Shown one piece after another: positions 23,233 through 34,031 of a stretch of 64,000 nt of DNA (within the stretch, counting starts at the first letter, position 1; every line of letters starts with the position of its first letter). The position numbers were made by a program, and so were the translations under genes. Source of the DNA: Euleptes europaea. Lineage: Eukaryota; Chordata; Lepidosauria; Squamata; Sphaerodactylidae. The notes under the pieces are model-generated. The model saw only the letters and a program-made list of their open reading frames with translations, did not search any database and was not told where the DNA came from. The DNA lies in contig NC_079316.1 in NCBI RefSeq assembly GCF_029931775.1, positions 64,730,064 to 64,794,063 of the forward strand, given 5' to 3'.

Positions 23233-23504
23233 ATATATACCTGCTCTACATTCTCTAAAGACATGCAAGCCCAGGGTAATAGATAGAAATTCTGAGGGCC
23301 ATTTCACATTGGAAAAATGACATATGGAAAAGGACTTTCTCTGTGCTTTCTCTAGTCCAAAATTGCGCCCTGTTGCTATTTACCAATAAAAATGTTCAGG
23401 AGATCCATTCATGCACAGTGTAGTTCCCATCTAGTTTGCTCTTAAATTATACCAGAATCAAAATAGCCTGAAAAAAATAAGGTGTGCCTAGCTAGTTGAA
23501 TGCC

Positions 23505-23632
23505 AGAGTTGCCAAACTCCAGGTGGGGCCTGGAGATCTTGCAACTGAGGTCCCTCCTTCCCAAACCCTGCCCTCCTCAGGCTCACTCCTAGATCTCCAG
23601 GAATTTCCTAACCCAGAGCTGGCAAGCCTGTT
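23505..23632. repeat. Degenerate TIR-bearing repeat
   Basis: GAGTTGCCAAACTCCAGG at the left and GAGCTGGCAAGCCT at the right form a loose inverted pair around a CTCCAGG-rich body. A related opening GGTTGCCAACTGGCCTGG occurs at 41301. It is possibly a non-autonomous DNA element. Confidence 0.5.
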
Positions 23633-23639
23633 AAACATA

Positions 23640-23899
23640 CAACCCCGCCCATTAAAATTTACCTGATGCAGATTGACACCCATTAGTTGAATAGACTGAC
23701 TGTTTAAGTGATTCCTGATGACATCCTTTAAAGGTTGCACCCCTAATTTATAACTTTCAGTTTGGGCATTTATTGTATGCATGATATAATTCCAGTTTAC
23801 ATTTCTGGCATCAAAAAGCCCTATTATCCATTTAAAGACTACACAATGTGGGATTTGTCTGTGTTCCTTGTAGTGCCTGGGTAAACTACAGGAATACAA
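23640..23899 (-). other. Unidentified protein-like open segment
   Basis: The minus strand encodes a continuous segment of about 85 residues with balanced, protein-like composition (SLPRHYKEHRQIPHCVV, GLFDARNVNWNYIMHTIN, HLNSQSIQLMGVNLHQV). It ends where an unrelated repeat (23500-23635) begins. I cannot assign it; a decayed mobile-element frame is most likely. It is not part of SLC18A2. Confidence 0.3.
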
Positions 23900-25690
23900 T
23901 AATTTTATCCTAAACAGTTGCTGGTTGGCTTAGAAAGGGATGGCCACTTTGCTCATTTCAAATAAACATGTTTAGGATTTTCTGATAGCATTTTAAACCT
24001 AATCTGAGAATGTCTGGAAGAGGAAAATGACTTTTACGTGCTGGGGACCGTGTTCCATTAGCAGTAATTTATTGTCCTTAAGAGCATCATAGGAACTTTT
24101 ATTGACACAACAAAACACAGACATTTCCAGTTTCTTGTCACATCACCTTGCATTTGTCCATTATGAACCAGCATCAGATTGTTCCTTTTATTCCTAGAGA
24201 GATCTTTACATTTTTAAAGTCTGTTTAGAATTCATAGAACCCCTTGAAGGGAGAAGAAGATCCCATTCCGATGGTACTTCTGTTAATATGCAGAAATCAC
24301 CATAATTCATAACTTATCACTGGTCTTCGGTCCCTAATTTATATGTAGTGTCCCAACTAATGGGGTGGGGACGGGGGAGAGATGGGTGCATTCCTATATT
24401 CCCACATTATTACTGTGGTTACTCTTTTACAGTTTCTCATTCTATGTTCGTGCACTGCCTTCTCTGTCCATTTAATGCCTCTGATAAAGCATCCTCTTGC
24501 CCACAGAAACCCATGACAGGATAAATCAGTTCATTTTAAAGTTGCCATAGCACTTTCTGCCTTTTTTAATGCTTGGGGAAAGTTTACTTTCTGTCTACTT
24601 TTGAGAACCGTTTATTGGCTAAAGGCAGGAGATGACATTTTCCTTTCAAAGTTCATCCCCCAGAAGAGTACAGATGATGGTTTCCCTTCCCCATCTTGCC
24701 CAATATGAAGTTAAGCCACACGCATCATAAAGGTACCTAAAGGGTGCTCACTAATATCTAACTCTGATGCAGCTTGTATTATTTTTGTAAAGGTGTATGT
24801 TCAAACACAGGTCAGATCTCATCATAATCATGCAGCTCTCATCATAATCACATGTGAAACATAGGTCTCTACTTACATCCGTCTGAACTTCTGCTATGCC
24901 TACGAGGTGGCATTTACTGCTTGGTGCTTAGTCGGTTAAATGCCAAAAGGTTTCAAGAGCAGTGTAAACAGTCAATATAAATACAATTTGCATGTAATGA
25001 CTGGATTCCTCTAACCTCAAGGGATGGGGAAGATAATTTGTCAGATGCCTTTTAGTTAGAGACAAATTTCTAGAAAAAAAATAATTAGGTTTGTAACACC
25101 GCAGTCAGTGTGTCTCCTTATTGATCAGGGAGCTGAAGCAAAGTTGCCCTCAAGGCTGTGTCAAGTGCTAAAAGAATACTAGGCTTTGAAAAGACAGATA
25201 AAACAATGTGTGATTTAGCCTGGTCATTAGCTAGCTTTTATTTTGCTTGACAGAACCTCCCTTCTTGTTAGAGTAACACACAATATCGATACTAGTCTTT
25301 CCTTTTTGAGCCCACAGAGTAGCTCTCTTTCTTTCTCAGCCATTAATATTTGGCCATCTAATTTCCTTTGACAAAGATGACAGGTTATCTGTGTTTTAAT
25401 ACCATGGGCCCGGCTGCTAGAGCTTGATACTCTCACACTACAGAAGAAATGTTTCAGGATATCAAGAGAATGAAATGGAAAAAATATCGAGGTAGAACAA
25501 GAATGAGGTAAAGCAGAACATAAGAAAAAGTGGGGATGGGAATTCAGACATGACATGGAAAACAAACAAAATGGTTTAGAAAAAACTCTGCACAGGGTAA
25601 GAGTACATGAAGCTAGATGGAATTAGACAGATTGAAATAATATGTGTACAGGAACTGAATGGGGTTTATGTGTTGCTTTAAAGCCTTTTG
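23900..25690. other. Intergenic DNA, nothing recognised
   Basis: AT-rich, with no coding or repeat signature that I can name. Confidence 0.45.
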
Positions 25691-25698
25691 GATACTTA

Positions 25699-25849
25699 GG
25701 GCACTTTCACTCAGCCCAAATAATGCACTTTCAGTGAACCTTAATAATCGTTTGCAAGTGGATTTTGCCAGTTCAAACAGTAAAATCCACCTTCAAAGTG
25801 CATTGACAGTGGATTGAAAGTGCACTATTTGGGCTGTGTGAAAGTGCCC
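25699..25849. mobile_element. Palindromic MITE, Harbinger-like (copy A)
   Basis: GGGCACTTTCACTCAGCCC and GGGCTGTGTGAAAGTGCCC form the ends, and the arms pair almost throughout (AATGCACTTTCA with TGAAAGTGCACT). The flanks are TTA/TTA (25696-25698 and 25850-25852), the 3-bp target duplication of PIF/Harbinger elements. Related copies lie at 34032 and 51960. Confidence 0.85.
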
Positions 25850-26564
25850 TTAGACTATTTTAGAGTGAACAATGAAGCCTTCTACATATTGGATTGGAGT
25901 CAGCGCAACATGTCCATGGGTGCAAGGACATCCCACCTGAAAAGCTTGACTTTTCCAGCCTCCCTACTCCTGTGACAGCCTATAATTTGAAGTCCACTCT
26001 AATCAGGAACAGAATTTTGGGAGGCATTTCTGGCTGCTATGGGGGGGGGGGCAAGAACATTGTGTTCTGCAGGTGGAAGTCCTTGCACTTGCAAAAATGC
26101 TGTGCTGGATCCAACCTATTATGTAGAGTGGGTAGGGATGCCAGCCTCTGGGTACTAACTAAACAACCGCAGCACTAATGACTAAATAGACGCAAATATG
26201 CATAGTAGCGTACAATGCCATAACAAATGCAATGATAATATGTACACACTTCATATACAATAGAGAGATTGTTTCTCAAGCTTAGTGAATAAATTCTGTA
26301 ATGTACTGAAGACTAATTAAGATAATGGTAGTTTATGAAAGCACGATGGAAACAGGAGCGAGTGGCGAAAGGGGTAAAATCCCATTTCATTAAAGCGTCT
26401 TCAATCGCATTTTCATCCGCTCAGAGAGTAACGTGAAATGAGGGCTTTACAGTGGTTTCCACAAACAACCTGGTCATACAGTAATGTGAATTCACATTAA
26501 TTAGTTGAGGATAACACTAGTCACCTTCAGACAGATGGCATACTAGCTTGTATGAAATGGAAAT

Positions 26565-26735
26565 CTTTATGGAGACCCCATAAAGTTTTCAAGGCAAGAG
26601 ACATTCAGAGGTGGTTTGCCATTGCCTGCCTCTGCGTCACTACCCTGGTATTCCTCGGAGGTCTCCCATCCAGATACTAGCCAGGGCTGACCCTGCTTAG
26701 CTTCTGAGATCTGACGAGATCAGGCTAGCCTGAGG
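26565..26735 (-). mobile_element. 5S rRNA-derived SINE
   Basis: The minus strand has CTCGTCAGATCTCAGAAGCTA, AGCAGGGTCAGCCCTGGCTA, GGATGGGAGACC and then the body GGCAATGGCAAACCACCTCTG, ending in the gene-distal part of the tail. Confidence 0.88.
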
Positions 26736-26739
26736 CAAT

Positions 26740-28240
26740 TATCTCCATAATTATCAATATTAATAAACTATGTTTCTATGTGTTATTTTTTCAATACTGT
26801 CTGAAGAATTTCATAACACAGCATTTCTCCATTGTTCTCCAAAGTAGCCATCTTCCGAAGAAGAAACAATGTGCTGTATTAATATCAGGGCTGCTGACGT
26901 CATGAAAAAAGCTATTTAGAACATGGCCTTATAATCTCCACTTGCAATTATATTTTATTGTTGCTGTCCTTCTTTTGTTTGATTTTGTAGTAATATTTTT
27001 GACTGCTGTTGATTCATATACTTTTTTTTTAAGTGTGAACATAATTCCATGCTCTGCTGTGTAATATCCAGTGGAAACCTGACCACGGTGACCTTTAGAT
27101 ACTACCACACTGTAAGTATTATTAATAATATATCTGTGCACAAATAAGTACTCTCAGAAACAATTACAGCCATTTGTACCAAAGGTGCTGACAAGATCCC
27201 TTTTAATATATATTGGCTTTTTGTATCTGGCAGTGAGAATGTCAGCTCCTAGGAGGCAGAGAGAGCCTTAGAGATGATAAAAAACAATGATTTAAACTTG
27301 AGCACTACTAAATAGCCATTGTCAACATGAACTGAGCTGAGGAAAAGGCAGCAGAAAGGGGCAGAGGAAAGAATAATTCACCAAACAAGAGGTCTTTCAT
27401 GTCAAGATGTTTACAATATAGTATACCTTGTCAGAAGCACACTTGTTCCTCTCCGTTCTGTGCACAAAACACGGAACATTTTCTATGGAAATAGGCTGCA
27501 ATACAACTAAATGCTATTTCTCCTTTGATGTTTTCTGAAGATGCAATACTTTTTTTCTGATGCAGAATGTCTATTGATGTTTCACTAAGGCACTATTTAG
27601 TAATATTATTGGCTATTGATGAAGCATTACTAAAATAATTAGGTTTTTTCCCTGCTGAGACTTCAAAGATAAATTTATTTACATGTGTAAGATACACACT
27701 TGTTATTATTTTATTTTAAGGTTGAAATATATTACTGTTTCCTCTCTCCTCCAGTCTGTTGTATGCAGAAGAAAGCTTCGTGAGGTACTTACAAGGATTT
27801 GCAGGGAGGCATGTCATTTTCCTCTCCCCTACTAATTCCTGTTTCCCTTCCCTGAAAGCCCCTACAACCTCTCCCCTTTTCCTGCTTCCTTTTCACCCAC
27901 CAGCCAACCTACCTTTATCTGCTCCTCCATCTTCAGTTTTCCCTCCTATCCCTGGTGGCCTCTTGCTGGGAAAACTCTGTGTGGTTCCAGGCACTTGGTC
28001 GGTGGTGGTGGGGGGGAGCTGTGCAATGCTGGCTGCTGGCCCAGTTGCATAGTGCGAATTGCTGGGCCGGGCTCAGTTTCAAACTGGGGGGGACCTTATA
28101 AGACTTGTAGGGGCACCTCACTTTCCCCTATATGCCCCTCCCTGCACTATTTCCTCTTTTCTCCTCCTGACAATTCCCATATCCTCACTTTTCCCTGCTT
28201 CCCTTTCTCCTTACCCACCAACCTTTTCCCTGCCCCCCCC
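26740..28240. other. Intergenic DNA, nothing recognised
   Basis: AT-rich to 27700, then C/T-rich (27820-28240). No gene signal. Confidence 0.45.
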
Positions 28241-28242
28241 AT

Positions 28243-28490
28243 CTTCAACTATATTTCTTATTTACTTACTTCATTTATAACCCACCTTTTTCCACAATGG
28301 GGGCCCAAAGCAGTTTACAACATTCTCGCCTTCTCCATTTTATCCTCACATCAATCCTGTGAGGTAGGTTGGGTTATGAATGTGTAACTGGCTCAAAGTC
28401 ACCCAGTGAATGAGCTACCATGGCAGAATGAGCATTTGAACCTGGGTCTCCTAGTTTAAAACTCTTACCACTACTCAGCAATTGTTTTCA
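28243..28490 (-). mobile_element. MIR/CORE-like tRNA SINE
   Basis: The minus strand carries CCCAGGTTCAAATGCTCATTC, GGTGACTTTGAGCCAGTTAC, CACAGGATTGATGTGAGGA and an AT-rich end, the same plan as the copy at 20425-20690. Confidence 0.75.
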
Positions 28491-28969
28491 CAAGGGGTAG
28501 CTGCTGTTGAATAGTAGCAAGCAGCTGGACCTGGGTGAGTCATGCAAGTCAGGTGGTAGCATTGCCCAGTGGTTTCTGCCAGGCTCCATGAGTGCTTCCT
28601 CAAAGGCCAAAATAGCCCCAGAAAAGGCTATTCCCCCACCCAGCCCCGAATCTGGACAAGGAAAGAGACTGTAGTCTGTATTTAATTTTATTCTGCAGAG
28701 TTGTTAGCACTGAACCAGCTCTTTGTACCAGATTACTTTCTAAGCCTTGGTTAGTGTCACTGTGAGGGAGGGGGAGAGTAGAAGACTAAAAAATGTAGAA
28801 GATAACACAGAGGGGGAGCAAACAATAGTGAAAGGGAAAAGGGACAGCTGAAGGTAAGGAGGGGAACATAAACATTACTGAATGAACTAAGAATTAGCAG
28901 ATAAAAAACTTTGCTATCCAAGTAACTAATGACTTCTACAAACCTTGAAGGGAGAGGTTTGCCTGAAAC

Positions 28970-29172
28970 TTGGGAGGGGCTGTGGATCAGTGGTGGAGAA
29001 TCTCCTCTATATGTAGAAGCTCCCATGTTCAATCCCTGGCATCTCCAATTAACCACTTAAAAGGATCAAATGGTACGTGATGAGAAACACCTTTACCCAA
29101 GGACCCTGGAGAGCTCCTGCCAGATTAGATATTACTGACCTTGATAAACCGACAGTATGACTCAATATAAAG
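28970..29172 (+). mobile_element. tRNA-Ala-like SINE
   Basis: Head GGGGCTGTGGATCAGTGGTGG, B box GTTCAATCCC, CCTGGAGAGCTCCTGCC and the tail GACTCAATATAAAGTCGC. It is full length but diverged. Confidence 0.88.
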
Positions 29173-29179
29173 TCGCTCC

Positions 29180-30080
29180 ATGTGTTCAAATGGCAGGTGG
29201 TGTAGGGGAGAAAGAGACTGACACACTGTGCCAGGGTGAGAAGCAAAAGAGTTTAGGTAGGTGAATTGGAGAAAAGATAGGGGAGGGGCTGGCTGGCTGG
29301 GGGAATCTGAATGTGGGGGGAGAAAAAAGATAAGAGGTAGACTGCTGGCGCTGCTGGAGGAGGGAAGAGGACAAGGAAGAGGGAGAGAAAGAGTGGGGAA
29401 ATGACACGCCATGTGTCCTTACAGGTCTCCCATTTGTACATATCATTATCTGTTGGCCCCAAGCAATCTATCCCAAATGTGAACTGTATATTCATTTCTG
29501 ATCTTAGCCTGGTTTTCTTGCCACTCTATTACTTCTTGTGGCTAAACACCAATGCATATGACATCTCTTAATATGAATTAAGACTATTTCTGATTGACTA
29601 GAAGCCATGTGATCCTGTAGCTCCTCTGTACCTCTCCTTTTTGGAGGTTCTCTTAGTTAAGAGACAAGCCAGCCCTGGTTCTGAAAAAAGCATCCTTCAT
29701 TTTCTTTTTAGTTAAGACCAGCAACTGCTCCCTTGCCACATCAGTGATATATTGTTACTAGATTTCATTTACTGAATTTAAGTCTGTGCCACTTTTGAGA
29801 ATTTGGGTGGCAATTTTACTTCCCAAATTCATCTTAGCATTACACAACATATTGAAAGGGATGTTTGTCAAATCCTACTAAAAGTTATTGCCATTTCTAC
29901 TTCATAAGAAAGAAATATGCATAACGGGACATTTCAAAACCTTTAGTGTTTTGCCTGATAGTTGACTACTTTGGTCACCAGCTTTTGAATACTGAAGGTT
30001 CATCAAGAGAAGATGCTCAATCAAAACTGCAAATTCACTCAGAGATTGTGATAGCCATCCTATCCACTCAGAGTTAAATC
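29180..30080. other. Intergenic DNA, purine-rich then AT-rich
   Basis: A G/A-rich stretch (29260-29400) gives long C/T-rich frames on the other strand that are composition artefacts. No feature recognised. Confidence 0.45.
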
Positions 30081-30083
30081 TCT

Positions 30084-30358
30084 ATGGCCTTTTATGCAGT
30101 CACCCCCACCGACTGCTTCGGGGTTTCCTTTTGATTGTGCATGTCTTTTCTGCCTGTCAGAGGTCACCTCACTCTCCCTGTGTGTTTTGCCCACATTTCC
30201 CAGATTCTGGCTAAAACAGCATCTGGAAAACATGGGCCAAATGCACGGGGAAAGCGAGGTGAGCTCTGACGGGCGGAAAAGGCATGCATAATCAAAAGGA
30301 TGCCCCGAAGAAGGTGACGGGGATGACCGCAGGGAAATGTCCCTGCATAAAAGCCCTT
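30084..30358. mobile_element. Palindromic MITE-like element (about 275 bp)
   Basis: The left arm (TATGGCCTTTTATGCAG, GACTGCTTCGGGGTTTCC, TTTGATTGTGCATG) mirrors the right arm (CATGCATAATCAAAAGG, CCCCGAAGAAGGTGACGGGG, CTGCATAAAAGCC) around a centre near 30220. Mirrored frames on both strands share residues such as FD(C/Y)ACLF and ESEV. Confidence 0.8.
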
Positions 30359-30711
30359 TGACTTCATGGGACTTCAGCTTCTGAGTAAACATGTACAGGA
30401 TTGGGTCGCAAAACTCAGGCGATCATTCTGGAACTTCTGGTTGTGCTAACTGAAAAATCGGAAACTAAGATTTCCACATACAAATGAGAATTTATTCTCT
30501 TTTTCAGTTGGATGTTTTTTCAAATTAATGCATTCCAAATTAATTCCTTGTGAACTAGTGCTGTACTACTTGTGGTAGCCTGCAAATCACCCAAATTAAT
30601 AATCTCCAGGCTAAACATGGTAACAATATCATTGTTAGGGCCTCACTACTTCATAGACAAAAAAGATTACTGCCCAGTGTTAATACTGTAGCTGTTCATG
30701 TTATACAGCAT

Positions 30712-30990
30712 ACGAACAAAAGAAGATCCCCACTGGATCAGATCAATGTCCATCTAGTCCACTATGGACAAATTCGTAGAGGATGGGGCTATCAATGGCT
30801 ACTAGTGGCTACTCCCTCCAGTACCAAAGGCCTCCAGTACCTCTTCAGATCAGTTGCTGGGTAGCATGGGCAGGAGGATGCCATTGCCAACATCCTGCTA
30901 ATGGGCTTCATAGAGGCAGCTGGTTGGCTGCTGTGTGAACAGAATGATGGGCCTCTGCTCTGACCCAGCAGGGCTCTTCTTACGTTTGTT
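30712..30990 (+). mobile_element. CR1-like LINE 3' end
   Basis: AAGATCCCCACTGGATCAGA, GGGGCTATCAATGGCTACTAG, GCAGCTGGTTGGCTGCTGTG, then TGACCCAGCAGGGCTCTTCTTACG. This is a CR1-group 3' terminus different from the ATTCTATG family. Confidence 0.75.
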
Positions 30991-31384
30991 TTTCACTGTG
31001 CCCAATCAAATACCCCACAGGCTGGGTCACAGAGGCCTGAAACGTCAAACAGTTGCTTTCAGATATCATAAAGGTATGCTTTTAACAGAAAAGGCCATCT
31101 TCCTCTGTGGAAGTATCTAAAAATACCTGTTTCATGTAGAGATTATCAAAGTAGGCTAAATCCACCACAAAATAATATAAGGAAGTGGATTAAAATAACC
31201 GTAAATTAAATGTTAACATGTGGAAGTTACTCGGTTACTTAGATTCTTACGAAGTCAGAATTGGGGGGGGGGGCTAACCCAATTTTCTCCCTTTCTGTCT
31301 CCTCACCCCATATTCCTTTTATTCTCAAGGTGAATGTTTTGCCTTTTGGATGAATCATGTTCTATCACTGTTCTTAATAGATCA

Positions 31385-31512
31385 TGATGGGTAGCCGCGT
31401 TAGTCTGTCTGCAGCAGTAGAAAAGAGCAAGAGTCCAGTAGCACCTTAAAGGCTAACACAATTTCTGGCAGGGTATGAGCTTTCCTGAGTCACAGCTCAC
31501 TCTAAAGAATGG
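31385..31512 (+). mobile_element. Retroposon fragment, TAGTCTGTCTGCAG family
   Basis: GGGTAGCCGCGTTAGTCTGTC, AAGAGTCCAGTAGCACCTTAAAG and GAGCTTTCCTGAGTCACAG are shared with both arms at 32194-32433. The family is common in reptile genomes, but I cannot name it safely. Confidence 0.7.
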
Positions 31513-31911
31513 ACTTGTAAACACAGCCCATAATTTTCAAGCTGATTACTTTAGTAGCTGTGACTAAACAGATGGAATCCCATTGATATCTATGGTTATT
31601 ACTTCCAGTCCAATCTATTTCAGCTAAACAGCAGCATGCAAGTAAATGTATCTGTTCCCATTTAGCTTACATAGGAGGGGAAAAGTTGATTTATTTTTTA
31701 AAAGCACATCCATTAGGGGAAAACCAGATTTAAACTTTAAAAAAAGGTTTTATTGCTTTTCTATAGGGTACAAAAAGGAAAGCAGGGGAAAAGGGTAAAT
31801 TGGGAAAAATACATCATTTCATTTTTGTGCTCACGCAACCCACCTCCTACTTCTACCAATCTTTAATCAATACCATATTTTGTGTTCTACCTAATCACAC
31901 TAAAACACACT

Positions 31912-32092
31912 GGCCATTTATGCATGGGAGGTTTTGCCTTAGATTTGCCGCTCTCTCGATGCACACTTTCCCCATCCGGACTCTCAAAACTCAACAATAA
32001 GCCCCCATGCAGAGTTTTGAGAATTTGGATAGGAAACATGTGCATCTAGAGAGCGGCAAATCCAAGGCCAAACCTCCCCTGCATAAGGGGCC
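31912..32092. mobile_element. Palindromic MITE-like element (about 180 bp)
   Basis: GGCCATTTATGCATGGGAGG, TTTGCCGCTCTCTCGATGCAC and CTCTCAAAACTC mirror GAGTTTTGAGAATT, GTGCATCTAGAGAGCGGCAAA and CCTCCCCTGCATAAGGGGCC. The arms are about 80 bp with a 20-bp centre. Confidence 0.85.
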
Positions 32093-32193
32093 CCTAACAA
32101 ACCTGTTTTCCCCCGATTTGAACTTTTAACAATGACCAACCCTTGATTTGTTCAAACCGGCTTGTGGTTTAACGAGGACGCTAAATATTTGCA

Positions 32194-32433
32194 GTGGGTC
32201 GCCGTGTTAGTCTGTCTGCAGTAGTAGAAAAGGGCCAGAGTCCAGTAGCATCTTAAAGACTAACAAAAATATTTTCTGGTAGGGTAGGAGCTTTCGTGAG
32301 CCGCAGCTCACTTCTTCAGACATTCTAGCTGTATCTGAAGAAGGGAGCTGTGGCTCACGAAAGCTCCTACCCTACCAGAAAATATTTTTGTTAGTGTTTA
32401 AGGTGCTACTGGACTCTGGCCCTTTTCTACTGC
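32194..32433. mobile_element. Inverted pair of TAGTCTGTCTGCAG retroposon ends, arms about 110 bp
   Basis: The left arm (32219-32318) and right arm (32330-32433) are near-perfect reverse complements: AGTCCAGTAGCATCTTAAAG, ACAAAAATATTTTCTGGTAGG, GGTAGGAGCTTTCGTGAGCC and their complements, around a centre near 32325. The right arm ends at the edge of the CpG island. Confidence 0.92.
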
Positions 32434-32439
32434 TCAATA

Positions 32440-33130
32440 TTTGCAGAGCGAGGCGCCGCTATGAACAGCCGAGCGTCAGCCGCAGATGGACAGGCCGGCC
32501 AAGGCAGCTGGCGGCCACGCGCCCTTTCCAGGCCGCCCTCCTAGCACTTATCCCTTGCACAGCTGTCGGTGCGGCAAGCAGCAGCGACGTCGAGGCCACC
32601 TGCAGTCCAGGCGACGCCTCGGCGCTTCCGCAAGCCCGGCGCGCGCCAAATGACCCCCCGGGGGCTCTGCAGAGGGGCTTCGCCTCCCTCCCAGCCGCCT
32701 GGGCGCAGCGCGCCTCGCCCGCTTTGCGCGCACGTCGCCGAGGGGCGAGCGCGCCCATTGGGAGTGGGAGTTGGGGCTGGAGGGGGGGGGGGAGCCAGGA
32801 CCTGGAGCGAAGCGTGTCCGGAGAGGAGTCGTGGGGAGCGATAAGGATCAGGCGTGACGTCAAGGAGGAGTCTGGTCAGCGGAGGCGCCCAGCGGCGCCG
32901 GACTGCTGCTGGCTCGTGGCGGCTGGAGCCCAGGCAGAGGCGGACGGAGCAGCCCAGGGGACGGAGACGCGCCCGCAAAGGCGAGTGGAGCCTGGGCGCG
33001 CGGCGGCGCGGGGCAGAGAATGGGCGGGCGGGGGTGGGGCCGCGGGAGGAAGGGGGCCGGGGAGCCGAAGGGCCCAGGGGGGGAGGGCAGCCGCCGGGGG
33101 TCAAACCCAAAGCCGCGGAGTCCCTTTGAG
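32440..33130 (+). promoter_or_regulatory. SLC18A2: CpG-island promoter and probable untranslated exon 1 of SLC18A2
   Basis: An abrupt G+C- and CpG-rich block in otherwise AT-rich DNA, 3.4 kb upstream of the ATG exon. It holds GC boxes (GGGCGGGCGGGG at 33022-33033), an inverted CCAAT (ATTGG at 32757-32761) and a perfect CRE. Exon 2 begins with an acceptor and only 30 nt of UTR, so a non-coding exon 1 is required, and this is the natural place for it. I could not fix its donor site. Open frames across the block (for example 32388-33248) are a by-product of its base composition. Confidence 0.75.
32855..32862. promoter_or_regulatory. Perfect palindromic CRE (TGACGTCA)
   Basis: The consensus CREB/ATF octamer lies inside the CpG island, about 95 bp downstream of an inverted CCAAT box. 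Mammalian VMAT2 promoters are known to be cAMP-responsive through a CRE near the start site, so conservation here is plausible. Confidence 0.7.
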
Positions 33131-33206
33131 CAGGACCAGCGGAAACAGCGCGCACGGTCCTGCTTGCAACTTTCCCACATCACCCTCCAGAGCCGGGCTG
33201 AGGAAG

Positions 33207-33850
33207 AGGTGTGTGGCTCAGCGGGAGAGCGTCTGCTTGGCACGCTGAAGGTCCCAGGTTCAATCCCCGGCATCTCCAGTTAAAGGGACTAGCCAAGTAG
33301 GTAATGTGAATGCCCTCTATCTGAGACCCTGGAGAGCCATGGAAGGGGGGCTGTGGCTCAGTGGCAGAGCGTCTGCTTCGCATGCAGACGGTCCCAGGTT
33401 CAATCCCCGGCATCTCCAGTTAAAGGGACTAGCCAAGTAGGTAATGTGAATGCCCTCTATCTGAGACCCTGGAGAGCCATGGAAGGGGGGCTGTGGCTCA
33501 GTGGCAGAGCGTCTGCTTCGCATGCAGAAGGTCCCAGGTTCAATCCCTGGCATCTCCAGTTAAAGGGACTAGGCGAGTAGGTAATGGGAAAGACCCCTGC
33601 CTGAGACCCTGGAGAGCTGCTGCCGGTCTGAGCAGAACAGATGTAAATACCTGTAGGGAGGGGCCGTGGCTCAGTGGTAGAGCCTCTGTTTGGCATGCAG
33701 AAGGTCCCAGGTTCAATCCCCGGCATCTCCAGTTAAAGGGACAAGGCAAGTAGGTGATGGGAAAGATCTCAGCCTGAGACTCTGGATTGCCGCTGCCCGT
33801 TTGAACAGACAATACTGACTTTGAAGGACCAAGGGTCTGATTCAGTACAA
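33207..33850 (+). mobile_element. Tandem array of four tRNA-Ala-like SINE units
   Basis: Heads start at about 33207, 33347, 33487 and 33660. Units 1 and 2 are exactly 140 bp and nearly identical after the head. Unit 3 adds a diverged end (CCGGTCTGAGCAGAAC). Unit 4 is complete with the tail GGGTCTGATTCAGTACAAGG. Each head has an A box (TGGCTCAGNGG) and a B box (GGTTCAATCCC) and can be drawn like tRNA-Ala (CTTCGCATG in units 2 and 3). The array lies in the presumed first intron, just after the CpG island. Confidence 0.93.
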
Positions 33851-34031
33851 GGCGATTTCATCTGTTCACGTGAGCCCTGAGGCTAGAACAATGTTTTGTG
33901 CTCTTTTGGCTGGTCCCGATGATCTTATGTGACTGTGAGGGATGGTGCGAGGAGGGAAAGACTGTTTTGGAGGCGGAAGGAGAGATAACAGAAAAGGGGG
34001 GGTGTTCAGGGTACTGGGAAGGGAACAGTGC

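Noticed and set aside
29186-29495. Overlapping minus-strand frames rich in Ser, Pro and Leu
   Set aside because: They come from a purine-rich tract and have no protein-like pattern.
1-32000. KCNK18, the upstream neighbour in mammals
   Set aside because: No K2P pore (GYG/GFG with flanking helices) was found in any frame; the gene must lie outside the window or be absent.
32388-33248. 286-residue open frame across the CpG island
   Set aside because: Extreme Arg/Ala/Pro/Gly content and overlapping long frames on both strands show that it is due to G+C-rich DNA. It also runs through a SINE head.
33347-33420. tRNA-Ala gene
   Set aside because: It folds like tRNA-Ala with CGC at the anticodon position, but it is the head of a repeated SINE unit with the common SINE body attached.
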